Shown: positions 28,628-35,035 of the stretch, in pieces | How positions within the stretch are numbered: position 1 is the first letter of the stretch | How the letters are laid out: the number at the start of each line of letters is the position of its first letter | Virus record (IMG/VR): IMGVR_UViG_3300014819_000017 | Location: 561-45,916 of that record | Origin: a virus | Reading direction: 5' to 3' (one strand) | DNA length: 45,356 bases | Translations under genes and position numbers: made by a program | Notes under the pieces: generated by a model | Told to the model about the DNA's origin: nothing | The model's database searches: none | Seen by the model: only the letters and a program-made list of their open reading frames with translations

Positions 28628-28917
28628 CCGAAGAGGTAAAGCTTGTAGACGACATCTCGGATGGCCTTGCTGCCATTGGTATTCAGTACCAGGCAGACGG
28701 CCGTCCGAGAAAGGTCGCGATCTACAGCAAAGAGTTATTCATGGATGCGTACCGCCAGAAATCTATTGCGTTTGTATCTGCCCACTCTGGAGGGTTGGCA
28801 GATGACGAAGTAAAAGCTTTAGAGGCTGATGGCGAGAAGCAATTCTGGGCTGGGATCTTCTCAGCTGGTGTTGGGGAAGGCGCACCAATAGCCGTGACGG
28901 AGGATGAGAATGGTTGA
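28624..28917 (+). CDS. Unrecognised protein, 97 aa, recombination module
   Basis: GTG start in a GTGA overlap with the preceding stop. The 97-residue product is acidic and mixed alpha/beta, ending in PIAVTEDENG. No motif is recognised. It lies between the putative ssDNA-binding gene and the Holliday-junction-resolvase-like gene, which overlaps it by eight bases, so co-expression with recombination proteins is certain even though its role is not known. Confidence 0.6.
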   Translation: MTEEVKLVDDISDGLAAIGIQYQADGRPRKVAIYSKELFMDAYRQKSIAFVSAHSGGLADDEVKALEADGEKQFWAGIFSAGVGEGAPIAVTEDENG

Positions 28918-29266
28918 CAAAGCTCGGCAAGGCCGTCTCAACCGCTCAAGGGGTAATGCTTTTGAGCGTGAGACAGCCAAGAAGCACGGAGGTCGACGCA
29001 CCGGCATGTACGGTGGACCAGACGATGTGACGGTTGACGGGCAGTTCAAGATCCAGACTAAGGTTGGGACTATGTTCTCTAACAAGTACTGGGGCTGGCT
29101 GCAGAAGATTATTGTTCAGGCTGGGGAAATCCCCTACCTAGTGATCGGAGACGCTCCTGGACCTGGCAATCAGAGGCGTGTCATGGTGATCATGGATGAG
29201 CGGGATTGGTTAGTTGTGAAGGAGAAGGCATATGGCAGTACCACAGAAGAAGAGCCGCAAGGGTAA
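28910..29266 (+). CDS. Holliday-junction-resolvase-like PD-(D/E)XK nuclease
   Basis: 118 residues from ATG 28910, six bases after GGAGG; ATG 28904 is too close to that site. RGNAFERETAKKHGGRRTGM contains the N-terminal Glu, GGPDDVTV the catalytic Asp, and FKIQTKVG an x-Q-x-K version of the ExK motif. This layout matches Hjc/VRR-type resolvases that phages use to cleave recombination or packaging intermediates. Gln in place of the usual Glu is a variation seen in some members. The C-terminus is acidic (STTEEEPQG). Confidence 0.75.
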   Translation: MVDKARQGRLNRSRGNAFERETAKKHGGRRTGMYGGPDDVTVDGQFKIQTKVGTMFSNKYWGWLQKIIVQAGEIPYLVIGDAPGPGNQRRVMVIMDERDWLVVKEKAYGSTTEEEPQG

Positions 29267-29456
29267 CGTTGCCCTTCTGGCTGCACGCTGGAACGTTGCG
29301 TTCGGCGTTGTAGTGGCCACGTTTATTGACAAGTATCTGGAGTCTGTCCCTGAGGACAAGCGCAGTGAGGTCCAGATCCCGTTTGACAGCGTGCTTCAGC
29401 TGTCGGCCGGCGTAGCATTGAAGCTGGTGGAGCTTGAAGATGGCGACGACGCCTGA
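29232..29456 (+). CDS. Unrecognised 74-aa protein
   Basis: ATG 29232 inside the end of the resolvase gene, with GAAGGAGAAGG upstream. The product begins basic (MAVPQKKSRKGN), has a mildly hydrophobic middle (ALLAARWNVAFGVVVATFI) and an acidic end (ELEDGDDA). It may be helical and membrane-associated or oligomeric. No family recognised. It overlaps the next small gene by 17 bases. Confidence 0.5.
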   Translation: MAVPQKKSRKGNVALLAARWNVAFGVVVATFIDKYLESVPEDKRSEVQIPFDSVLQLSAGVALKLVELEDGDDA

Positions 29457-29652
29457 CGAAGAGCGACAGCAAGTCGCGTTCTTTAAGAACATTGGGGAAA
29501 CTACCAAGGCCGCAGTGTCGCACCCTAGGTTCCGGGACACGTTTGTCCCCTCCTTTGGTATCGGAGCTGTCGTACTTGGTGCATCTGGCAACGTCTCAGC
29601 AGCGCTGGGTTCAGCGCTCTTGGCGTTTGCGCTACTGGATAAGCGCAAGTGA
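29440..29652 (+). CDS. Small hydrophobic-tailed protein, 70 aa
   Basis: ATG 29440 with GGTGGAG seven bases upstream. The N-terminal 40 residues are polar and charged; the C-terminal part contains a hydrophobic Ala/Gly-rich stretch (SFGIGAVVLGASGNVSAALG, then SALLAFALL) ending in DKRK. It probably sits in or at a membrane with one or two helices. The function is unknown. A superinfection or lysis-control role is possible but unsupported. Confidence 0.5.
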   Translation: MATTPDEERQQVAFFKNIGETTKAAVSHPRFRDTFVPSFGIGAVVLGASGNVSAALGSALLAFALLDKRK

Positions 29653-29852
29653 AACACGGCCTGAAGTGCCCAAAGTGCGGGGGGCTACGAATTAGTCCGC
29701 ACAGAGCAGGCGCTAAGTTGGCCGGACCATACTCCGTTCGCGTAGCTATCTGTGCTAAGTGCGATGAGCGAATCATCCTCGTTACGCAGGTAGCTACGCA
29801 GGAGCTGGCAGAGAAGATTATGGAGGAGATTGACAATGAAGAAGGAGAGTAA
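29649..29852 (+). CDS. Zinc-ribbon miniprotein, 67 aa
   Basis: GTG start in an overlap with the previous stop. Two Cys pairs, CPKCGG and CAKCDE, spaced about 25 residues apart, make a typical zinc ribbon, followed by a helix (TQELAEKIMEEI) with an acidic tail. Such proteins usually bind nucleic acid or act as adaptors. This is the first of several small zinc proteins in this block (also 31016 and 31170). Confidence 0.65.
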   Translation: MKHGLKCPKCGGLRISPHRAGAKLAGPYSVRVAICAKCDERIILVTQVATQELAEKIMEEIDNEEGE

Positions 29853-30240
29853 GCATGTCCCAGAAGCGTTCATTGAATACTTTCGCGACCTCGCGATGGA
29901 AACCCACGAAGTTATGGTACAGAGGCAATCAGGCTATGGACCGGGCAACATTGAAGCGCTCGGACCGTACGGAGTATTCTCGCGACTCGCAGAAGACAAG
30001 TGCTCGCGAGTGGCCACGTCGCTCAATGGATCTATCGTGGATGGAAAAGCCAAAGTCGGAGAAGACTGGTTCAACGAAGGGGTACGTGACGCGCTGGTCG
30101 ACATTGCGAATTACGCGATGATCTTGATTGCTCTCGGTGAGGGCAAGTGGTCGTTCGTTACGCGTGGCGTACCGCCAAAGAAGTGGACTTCTCTTGACGA
30201 ACGACTGGATGAAAGGTTTGTGGTGGATGAACTTCGTTGA
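29836..30240 (+). CDS. DUF1599 / nucleotide-modification-associated (Nmad1-like) protein
   Basis: 134 residues from ATG 29836, with GGAGGAGA upstream. Recognisable pattern: VQRQSGYGPGNIEALGPYG, then VFSRLAEDKCSRVATSL and RDALVDIANYAMILIALGEG. This is the all-helical DUF1599/Nmad1 family, linked by others to nucleotide metabolism or hypermodified bases and related in fold to MazG-type pyrophosphatases with their acidic metal-binding residues. It might remove or control a nucleotide pool. It is next to no other obvious base-modification gene except the methyltransferase 3 kb away. Confidence 0.7.
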   Translation: MKKESKHVPEAFIEYFRDLAMETHEVMVQRQSGYGPGNIEALGPYGVFSRLAEDKCSRVATSLNGSIVDGKAKVGEDWFNEGVRDALVDIANYAMILIALGEGKWSFVTRGVPPKKWTSLDERLDERFVVDELR

Positions 30241-30451
30241 CCTAAAGGGGATGGTATGGCCGAATGGGCGGACCCATGCTATACTGTTCTACGGTCCAAC
30301 TGGTTGGAAGGCCAGAGTGTGGTATACTGTTAAGCAGGGTGAGGTCTTTAGCTTAGGCGAAGGAACTGAAGTGTTTACCCATGATGAGGCAGAGAAGAAG
30401 CTAAAGGAGTTAAATGATGCCTGGGCGTCAACGCAAAAGCGCAAGCGCTAA
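30227..30451 (+). CDS. Unrecognised 74-aa protein
   Basis: I start it at ATG 30227, overlapping the previous gene by 14 bases; ATG 30209 or 30254 are alternatives because no ribosome site is decisive. The product has a beta-like centre (HAILFYGPTGWKARVWYTVK) and a helical charged end (DEAEKKLKELNDAW). No family is recognised. It overlaps the SprT-like gene that follows, so it is translated in the same unit. Confidence 0.45.
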   Translation: MNFVDLKGMVWPNGRTHAILFYGPTGWKARVWYTVKQGEVFSLGEGTEVFTHDEAEKKLKELNDAWASTQKRKR

Positions 30452-30848
30452 GTTTGTCTTCTCTGCAGGCACGCCCCAGAAGGTGAAGACTTTCTGGGGC
30501 GAGTCCATCTTGTGGATGAGGAAGGTCCTTGAGGAAGAGGGCATTAACGTGTCCAAGGTCACGATCCATTACCACACCGGCGAAGCAAAGAACAAGTGCC
30601 CACTGGGCGAAGCAGACTCAGACGATGCCACGTTCATGCTGTGCACACATCGATACGACTACGACACAATGCTCCACGAGATAGCTCACGTCGTAACTCC
30701 TGGCCTTCACAGCAAGGCCTGGGCTACTAAGTTCTTGGAGCTCATCAACAAGCATCTGGAGGGACAGGACTTAGTAAGGGCGCTATACGCAGCGCACAGG
30801 GACTACCCTAGCTGCGCAGCCCTGATTGGAGATGTCTATGACATTTAG
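30414..30848 (+). CDS. SprT-like zinc metalloprotease-type protein
   Basis: 144 residues; AAGGAG lies 4 bases before ATG 30414 and 7 before ATG 30417, so either may be used. The motif MLHEIAHVVTPGLHSKAWATKF at about residues 88-109 contains HExxH plus a third downstream His, the zinc site of SprT/SprT-like proteins. SprT relatives (such as Spartan) cut DNA-protein crosslinks, and phages often carry short versions of unknown target. No zinc-ribbon tail is seen, so this is a compact form. Confidence 0.75.
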   Translation: MMPGRQRKSASAKFVFSAGTPQKVKTFWGESILWMRKVLEEEGINVSKVTIHYHTGEAKNKCPLGEADSDDATFMLCTHRYDYDTMLHEIAHVVTPGLHSKAWATKFLELINKHLEGQDLVRALYAAHRDYPSCAALIGDVYDI

Positions 30849-31053
30849 AGACAAGTTGACAAAGCCGGACAAAGATGTGCTAAGATTGTTTGTAGAGGAC
30901 GCTAAGGCTGAGGGGATGTCCCTTAGGGCGTACTGCAAGAAGCACGGGATTGACTACTACTTGCTAACTGGCTTCCCAAGGCCATGGCAGGAGGTATCAC
31001 TCCAGGAGGGGTTGAATGGCGAAGAAGGAAGCGAAGGAGCGACTGAGCTTTAG
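30838..31053 (+). CDS. Small HTH-like protein, 71 aa
   Basis: ATG 30838, six bases after TTGGAG; ATG 30832 is closer to the site and less likely. The stretch EGMSLRAYCKKHGIDYYLLT looks like a helix-turn-helix in which RAYCKKHG is the first helix. The rest is charged and acidic at the end. It could be a small DNA-binding regulator. No closer identity can be given. Confidence 0.45.
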   Translation: MTFRDKLTKPDKDVLRLFVEDAKAEGMSLRAYCKKHGIDYYLLTGFPRPWQEVSLQEGLNGEEGSEGATEL

Positions 31054-31177
31054 CGACTACGTCAACGATGGTAGTTGCCCAATCTGTGGCAAGTATCAGA
31101 AGAAGATCGCTGCCGGAAAGATGAAGCCATGCTTCATGTGGGAGCGAATTGAGGAGGAGGAAGACGAAGATGAGTGA
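31016..31177 (+). CDS. Zinc-ribbon miniprotein, 53 aa
   Basis: ATG 31016 with CAGGAGGGG upstream. The product is 53 residues: a basic start (MAKKEAKERL), a CPIC pair, a third Cys in KPCFMW, and a strongly acidic tail (ERIEEEEDEDE). It overlaps both neighbouring genes, so the frame is protected by dense packing and a strong ribosome site. A zinc-binding adaptor is plausible, function unknown. Confidence 0.6.
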   Translation: MAKKEAKERLSFSDYVNDGSCPICGKYQKKIAAGKMKPCFMWERIEEEEDEDE

Positions 31178-31379
31178 AGACGCATACGGCAATAAGGTTT
31201 ACCGCTGTAGCGAATGCTCGGTTGACTTCATTGAGGGCTTTGATGAGGAGCGCATGCTGTGCGACGAGTGCGCAGCTAGCATTGATGAAGAGGGTCGACA
31301 GGAGAACATTGGTGTAGAAAGCCTGCAAGAGGTTCTAGCTGCGGCCAAAGAGGATTACCACACCAAGGAGGTTTGGTAA
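31170..31379 (+). CDS. Zinc-ribbon miniprotein, 69 aa, upstream of helicase
   Basis: ATG 31170 within the previous gene's end, with a GAGGAGGAGG run upstream. CSEC and CDEC pairs about 20 residues apart (YRCSECSVDF, RMLCDECAAS) make a zinc ribbon, followed by an acidic helical end. It ends in TAATG shared with the DnaB start, so it is coupled to the helicase. A helicase loader or partner is possible from position only. Confidence 0.65.
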   Translation: MSEDAYGNKVYRCSECSVDFIEGFDEERMLCDECAASIDEEGRQENIGVESLQEVLAAAKEDYHTKEVW

Positions 31380-32671
31380 TGACCAGAACCAACCGAGAGG
31401 CAGAGCGAGCGCTCATCGGGGCATGCTTGATCTCAAGCGAATGCGCCGAGCGAGTACTTGAGAGGGTCTCTGCCAACGACTTTGATGACATGCAGTGTCG
31501 CAATATTTACAATGCAATTAAGTCACTTGTAACTCAGGGCATGACGATTGACATCGTCACCCTCTCCGAGGAGCTGACCAAGGATGGCAAGCTTGAAGAT
31601 GCCGGCGGAGTAACCAATCTCTCAAATCTTATTAGCTCAACACCAAATAGCTATAACTACGAATCGTACATTGACATCGTCCTTGACAACGCGATCCGAC
31701 GCGACGTGCATCAGGTAGCTGCGCACATCGCTGACACTTCGCGTCTTGCGAAGACCGCAGAGGAGGCTCTGGCTGAGGCCGAGAGGGCAGTCTCCGGTAT
31801 CTCTCGCAGCCGCTCAAGGGGTAAGTTCTCCACGATGGAGGACGTGATGGTTGAGACCATGGACAGGCTTGCGTTGATGCAAGCTGGTGGGGCATCTGGC
31901 GTGTCGTCAGGCATTGTCGGCATTGACTCCATCGTCGGTGGTTGGCAGAGGGGTGACTTGGTGATCGTCGCAGCGCGGCCTAGCGTAGGCAAGACCGCAC
32001 TGGCGACCACCATGGCTGCCAATGCTGCGTTCCGCAGCGGGAAGGCTATTGCCATCTTCTCCCTTGAGATGAGCCGAGAGCAGATCGGTAGCCGAATGCT
32101 CTCGTCCGTCTCAGGGATTGGCTTGCACGAGATCCGACATGGGCAGCTTGATCTGGCAGAGATGACTGAAGTCATTGCTGCGTCAGATAGGATCAAGCGC
32201 AGCAAGATCTTCGTTGAGGATGCGCCTATCGCGACTGCTGGCGAGATGAAGTCCAAGTGCCGACGGCTTAAGAAGGAGCACGGCCTTGACCTTGTTGTGG
32301 TTGACTACCTGCAGCTTATGTCTCCGGATCGCGGCAACAAGGACAGCAACCGTGTGTACGACGTGGCCGAGATCAGCCGTGGATTGAAGGCGCTGGCCAG
32401 GGAACTTGACGTTCCTGTGGTGGCGCTAAGCCAGCTGAGCCGTTCATCTGAGTATCGCGAGAACAACGAGCCCAAGCTCTCAGACCTTCGGGACTCTGGA
32501 GCCATTGAGCAGGATGCTGACGTAGTTCTCATGCTGTGGCGCTCCACTGACGTGTCTCTTGACGTGTCGGTTGAGACTGTCCACTGCAAGGTGGCCAAGC
32601 ATCGCAACGGACCAACAGGTCGGACCGAGTTGATGTTCAACCGGACGACAGCAACATTTAAGGGGGCGTAA
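31379..32671 (+). CDS. dnaB: Replicative DNA helicase, DnaB family
   Basis: 430 residues from ATG 31379, seven bases after AAGGAGG. The N-terminal domain (EAERALIGACLISSECAERV, then LVTQGMTIDIVTLSEEL) and RecA-like C-terminal domain are complete: Walker A ARPSVGKTALA (about 205-215), Walker B DLVVVDYLQLM (about 305-315), and the ALSQLSRSSE motif with the conserved end RDSGAIEQDADVVLMLWR. It unwinds DNA ahead of the replisome as a hexamer. No phage DNA polymerase or primase is visible in the window, so the phage probably uses the host replisome or encodes one elsewhere. Confidence 0.95.
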   Translation: MTRTNREAERALIGACLISSECAERVLERVSANDFDDMQCRNIYNAIKSLVTQGMTIDIVTLSEELTKDGKLEDAGGVTNLSNLISSTPNSYNYESYIDIVLDNAIRRDVHQVAAHIADTSRLAKTAEEALAEAERAVSGISRSRSRGKFSTMEDVMVETMDRLALMQAGGASGVSSGIVGIDSIVGGWQRGDLVIVAARPSVGKTALATTMAANAAFRSGKAIAIFSLEMSREQIGSRMLSSVSGIGLHEIRHGQLDLAEMTEVIAASDRIKRSKIFVEDAPIATAGEMKSKCRRLKKEHGLDLVVVDYLQLMSPDRGNKDSNRVYDVAEISRGLKALARELDVPVVALSQLSRSSEYRENNEPKLSDLRDSGAIEQDADVVLMLWRSTDVSLDVSVETVHCKVAKHRNGPTGRTELMFNRTTATFKGA

Positions 32672-32672
32672 T

Positions 32673-32930
32673 ATGAGCGCACATGTCACACAGGAAGATA
32701 AGGACACACTGAAGGTAAACATTGAGGTCGACTGCCCATGTGAGGTAGGGATCTGCGAGCACTCCATGGAGGAGGTAAGCAAGGCCCTACAGCAGGCGTA
32801 CACTCGCGGCGTACGTGATGGCGCCACTGGTGCAATGGAGAACGTCAAGAAGTACCTGAAGAAGGAATATCCTGGAGCGTACGCCGAGGCGCAGAAAGCT
32901 GCCGACGCAAGTAAGAAGAGATTCAATTGA
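32673..32930 (+). CDS. Unrecognised 85-aa protein
   Basis: ATG one base after the helicase stop; GGGGGCG upstream is a modest ribosome site. The product has a short Cys group (CPCEVGICEH) that may bind metal, then a helical part (ALQQAYTRGVRDGATGAMEN, KKYLKKEYPG) with a basic end. No family is recognised. The next gene overlaps by four bases (TTGA). Confidence 0.55.
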   Translation: MSAHVTQEDKDTLKVNIEVDCPCEVGICEHSMEEVSKALQQAYTRGVRDGATGAMENVKKYLKKEYPGAYAEAQKAADASKKRFN

Positions 32931-33316
32931 TTTCCCTACTACTCGCCCTGACTCTATCGGTGGCCCAGCCTAGCGGGTACCACGAAAGGGTTAGGGCGAC
33001 GTGGTATGGCAATACTCATCCGCAGAGCCAGAAGTTCTGCTACGGCGGCTACAAGAACACATGCAGCCCATATAGCAAGGGCGAGAAGGTCATGTACGCT
33101 GCAGTTCCGGGATTCAGGTGGGGTGATATGCCGTACAGGGCGAACGTGTGCTACAATGGTAAGTGCGTGGCGGTCGTTGTACGCGACTGTCTGTGCAGCC
33201 GAAGGGGGGAGTACATTGACCTCTCTCCGGCAGCATTCATCGCGCTAGGCAATAAGCTGAGTAGGGGTGTGTTATGGGTAACGGTGAACTACGAAACGTA
33301 CCGTGGCGGACGCTAA
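32927..33316 (+). CDS. Secreted RlpA-like (double-psi beta-barrel) protein
   Basis: 129 residues from TTG in a TTGA overlap. Residues 1-15 (MISLLLALTLSVAQP) look like a signal peptide. The mature part matches the RlpA/DPBB pattern: RATWYGNTH near the start, then VVVRDCLCS and EYIDLSPAAFIALG, corresponding to the conserved RD and D-L-S-x-A-A-F motifs. Six Cys in the mature part could form disulfides, fitting export. RlpA-type barrels bind or cleave glycan strands of peptidoglycan, while plant expansin-type relatives loosen walls. Sited between helicase and methyltransferase rather than in the lysis cassette, it may help spread lysis or modify the wall. Confidence 0.72.
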   Translation: MISLLLALTLSVAQPSGYHERVRATWYGNTHPQSQKFCYGGYKNTCSPYSKGEKVMYAAVPGFRWGDMPYRANVCYNGKCVAVVVRDCLCSRRGEYIDLSPAAFIALGNKLSRGVLWVTVNYETYRGGR

Positions 33317-34308
33317 CCAACGCATCGTTCTTCTCGGGCGTAGGAGGGATGGATCTTGGGTTTGAAAGAGCAGGAATCAAAACAGTCAGCTTCAGCGAGA
33401 TTGAGCCGTACCAAAGTGGAGTCCTTGCCAGACATTGGCCAGGAGTACCGAACCTCGGAGACATCGTATCACTCGCAGATCGTGAGCTTTCCCAGCAGGT
33501 ACAGCAGGCAACCGACACAGTTCAACGACGTGGCGGACACACTGACGATCAGTGCGGGACCTCCGGCTGTAGCAAGTGGCAGCATGCCGACATCTTCTCA
33601 GGAGGATTCCCATGCCAAGACCTCAGCGCAGCTGGTGCCAGAAGAGGATTTGAAGGGAAGCGATCAGTCCTTGCATTCACCTACCTTGACCTTGTGGAAC
33701 TCTACCGACCTGCCTGGCTGGTGCTGGAAAACGTCCCAGGTCTACTCCATTCGTCTGGCGGACGCGACTTCGCCAGACTCATTAGTGAAATGGAAGAACT
33801 CGGGTATGGCGTGGCGTGGCGAGTGCTGGACGCGCAATACTTCGGAGTCCCCCAAAGGCGGCGTCGTGTCTTCATTGTGGCAAGTCTTGGATCAGACCGT
33901 GCCGGCGAAGTACTTTTTGAGTGCGAAGGCGGCTGCAGGCATATTGCGTCGGACGCTCAAGAGGAAGGCGGGGCAGAAGCTCCCGCCAATGCTGACCGAC
34001 GTACTGTCTCAAATCTCAACGCAAGCAAATCCGGATGGAGGGTCGGGGCCGAGGACGCCGCAGGTGGGCAGCTCATCTTGGGCACGGAGGATGACGCCCG
34101 TGGAATGCGAGCGTTTGATGGGTTGGCCGGACGGGTGGACAGTAAACCCCCAGTGGCGGGGGAAACGGGGCTCTACGGGCCGGAAATAGGCCTCTACGGC
34201 GATTCTGTGGAGGGGTTGGACACGAAAAGATACACCTGCTGTGGAAACGGAGTCGTGTCTAGCGTTGCGGAGTGGGTCGGCCGTCGGATCGTAGCTTGCG
34301 CAGACTAG
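33274..34308 (+). CDS. C5-cytosine DNA methyltransferase (main frame, motif IX missing)
   Basis: 344 residues starting at ATG 33274 inside the end of the RlpA-like gene. Motif I FFSGVGGMDLGFERAG, motif IV with catalytic Cys GGFPCQDLSAAG (Cys near residue 115), motif VI WLVLENVPG, motif VIII FGVPQRRRRVFIV and motif X TCCGNGVVSSVAEWVGRRI are all in this frame. The protein transfers a methyl group from S-adenosylmethionine to cytosine, likely protecting phage DNA from restriction. The usual motif IX before motif X is absent here and is found instead in the +1 frame (34085-34141). Either this enzyme works without it, the second protein supplies it, or the sequence has two compensating indels. Confidence 0.88.
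   Translation: MGNGELRNVPWRTLTNASFFSGVGGMDLGFERAGIKTVSFSEIEPYQSGVLARHWPGVPNLGDIVSLADRELSQQVQQATDTVQRRGGHTDDQCGTSGCSKWQHADIFSGGFPCQDLSAAGARRGFEGKRSVLAFTYLDLVELYRPAWLVLENVPGLLHSSGGRDFARLISEMEELGYGVAWRVLDAQYFGVPQRRRRVFIVASLGSDRAGEVLFECEGGCRHIASDAQEEGGAEAPANADRRTVSNLNASKSGWRVGAEDAAGGQLILGTEDDARGMRAFDGLAGRVDSKPPVAGETGLYGPEIGLYGDSVEGLDTKRYTCCGNGVVSSVAEWVGRRIVACAD
33356..34189 (+). CDS. 277-codon gene nested in +1 frame of the methyltransferase
   Basis: Open from ATG 33356 to TAG 34187-34189, entirely inside the methyltransferase gene, in the +1 frame. It is not a featureless shadow. It contains SSQEDSHAKTSAQL, NSGMAWRGECWTRNTSESPK, SSLWQVLDQTVPAKYFLSAK and AAAGILRRTLKRKAGQKLPP, which I recall as conserved blocks of a phage protein type annotated next to Dcm-like genes. 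At its end is RRMTPVECERLMGWPDGWT, the methyltransferase motif IX. No ribosome site is clear before ATG 33356, so the start is uncertain. It may be translated separately or by frameshifting, or arise from indels. I rate expression as probable, not shown. Confidence 0.55.
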   Translation: MGLKEQESKQSASARLSRTKVESLPDIGQEYRTSETSYHSQIVSFPSRYSRQPTQFNDVADTLTISAGPPAVASGSMPTSSQEDSHAKTSAQLVPEEDLKGSDQSLHSPTLTLWNSTDLPGWCWKTSQVYSIRLADATSPDSLVKWKNSGMAWRGECWTRNTSESPKGGVVSSLWQVLDQTVPAKYFLSAKAAAGILRRTLKRKAGQKLPPMLTDVLSQISTQANPDGGSGPRTPQVGSSSWARRMTPVECERLMGWPDGWTVNPQWRGKRGSTGRK

Positions 34309-34320
34309 GCTTCGGCTCCC

Positions 34321-34391
34321 CCTTCGGGCATGGCGTGATAGTACCCTGACCCCCGGCCTCCGTCGGGCATGGGGCGCCCTCCGTCGGGCAT
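34321..34391 (-). repeat. Three ATGCCCNAMGG (MPxGG-type) repeats
   Basis: On the minus strand the unit ATGCCCGACGGAGG occurs at 34391-34378 and 34370-34357, and a variant ATGCCCGAAGGGGG begins at 34331. Spacings of 21 and 39 bases keep all three in one frame, giving a 28-residue peptide with MPDGG, MPDGG and MPEGG units that ends at a TAG. Similar units lie at 38001-38011, 39564-39574 and 39600-39610. Confidence 0.55.
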
Positions 34392-34422
34392 GGGGGGGCG
34401 CGTTACTAATCGACTATTAGAT

Positions 34423-34466
34423 CTCCTCACCAGCCGCTCATAACAGCTGGTGAGGAGTTTTTGTTT
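34423..34466 (+). terminator. Strong rho-independent terminator of the rightward block
   Basis: A 12-base perfect stem (CTCCTCACCAGC, 34423-34434, and GCTGGTGAGGAG, 34446-34457), 11-base loop, then TTTTTGTTT. It ends rightward transcription after the methyltransferase, exactly where the leftward operon ends. The minus-strand side has no U tract. Confidence 0.9.
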
Positions 34467-34638
34467 ACTCTTTATTTTTTACTGGCTGGCAGTCGTGACC
34501 ATATGCCCACTCTGCCGCACTAGTTTCATCGTCTAGTATGAATATCAGTTTACACTCAGGACACTTAGCAAAGGTACTAGACCTGGCAGGGTGTCCTAAT
34601 GGGTAGTTATTTCTAATCGGAATACTTGTGTCAGCCAT
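34465..34638 (-). CDS. Zinc-finger-like miniprotein, 57 aa, last gene of leftward operon
   Basis: ATG 34638 (GTG 34647 is an alternative); it overlaps the end of the gene before it and has no clear ribosome site of its own, suggesting coupling. The sequence contains a CPEC pair and a later HDC, consistent with a small Cys3-His zinc site, plus an acidic centre (ILDDETSAAEW). No family recognised. Its stop lies in the U tract of the opposing terminator. Confidence 0.5.
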   Translation of the reverse strand: MADTSIPIRNNYPLGHPARSSTFAKCPECKLIFILDDETSAAEWAYGHDCQPVKNKE

Positions 34639-35035
34639 TGTTGACACCGATTGCTTTCATGATCGCTTGAGAAAGCTCTCTGGCTTGGAATCCTCTTCCA
34701 TTAAGTGTGTCGTTGTAATCAACTCCACCTTCTAGCCATAGAGCGCCAGCTACCGCATAGTGGAACGCAAGGGCTGGTACTCCAACCATTGAATCAACCA
34801 TATTTCCGTCATTGTCAAAGATCGTAGTCTTTGCCGACTCGTAGTTGGACTTCAACGTTGTCTCGTACTTCTTTACAAATGACTCTGGGTACCCGATCTC
34901 GACCAGATACGAACCACTATAGATGCTATGGCCATCGCCATCAACGAAGTCTCGTGCTCGCTCACTATTCTTTAGCAGAGTAATGAGCTGGTCACGAAGC
35001 TTGCTTTCTTCCCAGAAGTTATGTTCAGTCGCCAT
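34631..35035 (-). CDS. Unrecognised protein, 134 aa
   Basis: ATG 35035, five bases after AAGGAGG (ATG 35038 is nearer the site). Acidic, helical at the N-terminus (FWEESKLRDQLITLLKNSER), then HSIYSGSYLVEIGYPESFVK and a Gly/aromatic C-terminal half (ALAFHYAVAGALWLEGGVDY). No motif is recognised. It overlaps the gene before it by 11 bases, in an operon of similarly unknown early-type genes. Confidence 0.6.
   Translation of the reverse strand: MATEHNFWEESKLRDQLITLLKNSERARDFVDGDGHSIYSGSYLVEIGYPESFVKKYETTLKSNYESAKTTIFDNDGNMVDSMVGVPALAFHYAVAGALWLEGGVDYNDTLNGRGFQARELSQAIMKAIGVNNG

Noticed and set aside
28911-28917. TTGACA-like -35 box at the resolvase start
   Set aside because: No -10 at proper spacing; the bases are part of the coding sequence.
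31711-32256. Minus-strand 181-codon open frame opposite dnaB
   Set aside because: The plus strand encodes an intact DnaB with all motifs; the antisense frame is a codon-usage shadow.
34423-34466. Bidirectional terminator for both converging units
   Set aside because: A U tract follows only on the plus strand; the minus-strand side continues with mixed sequence.
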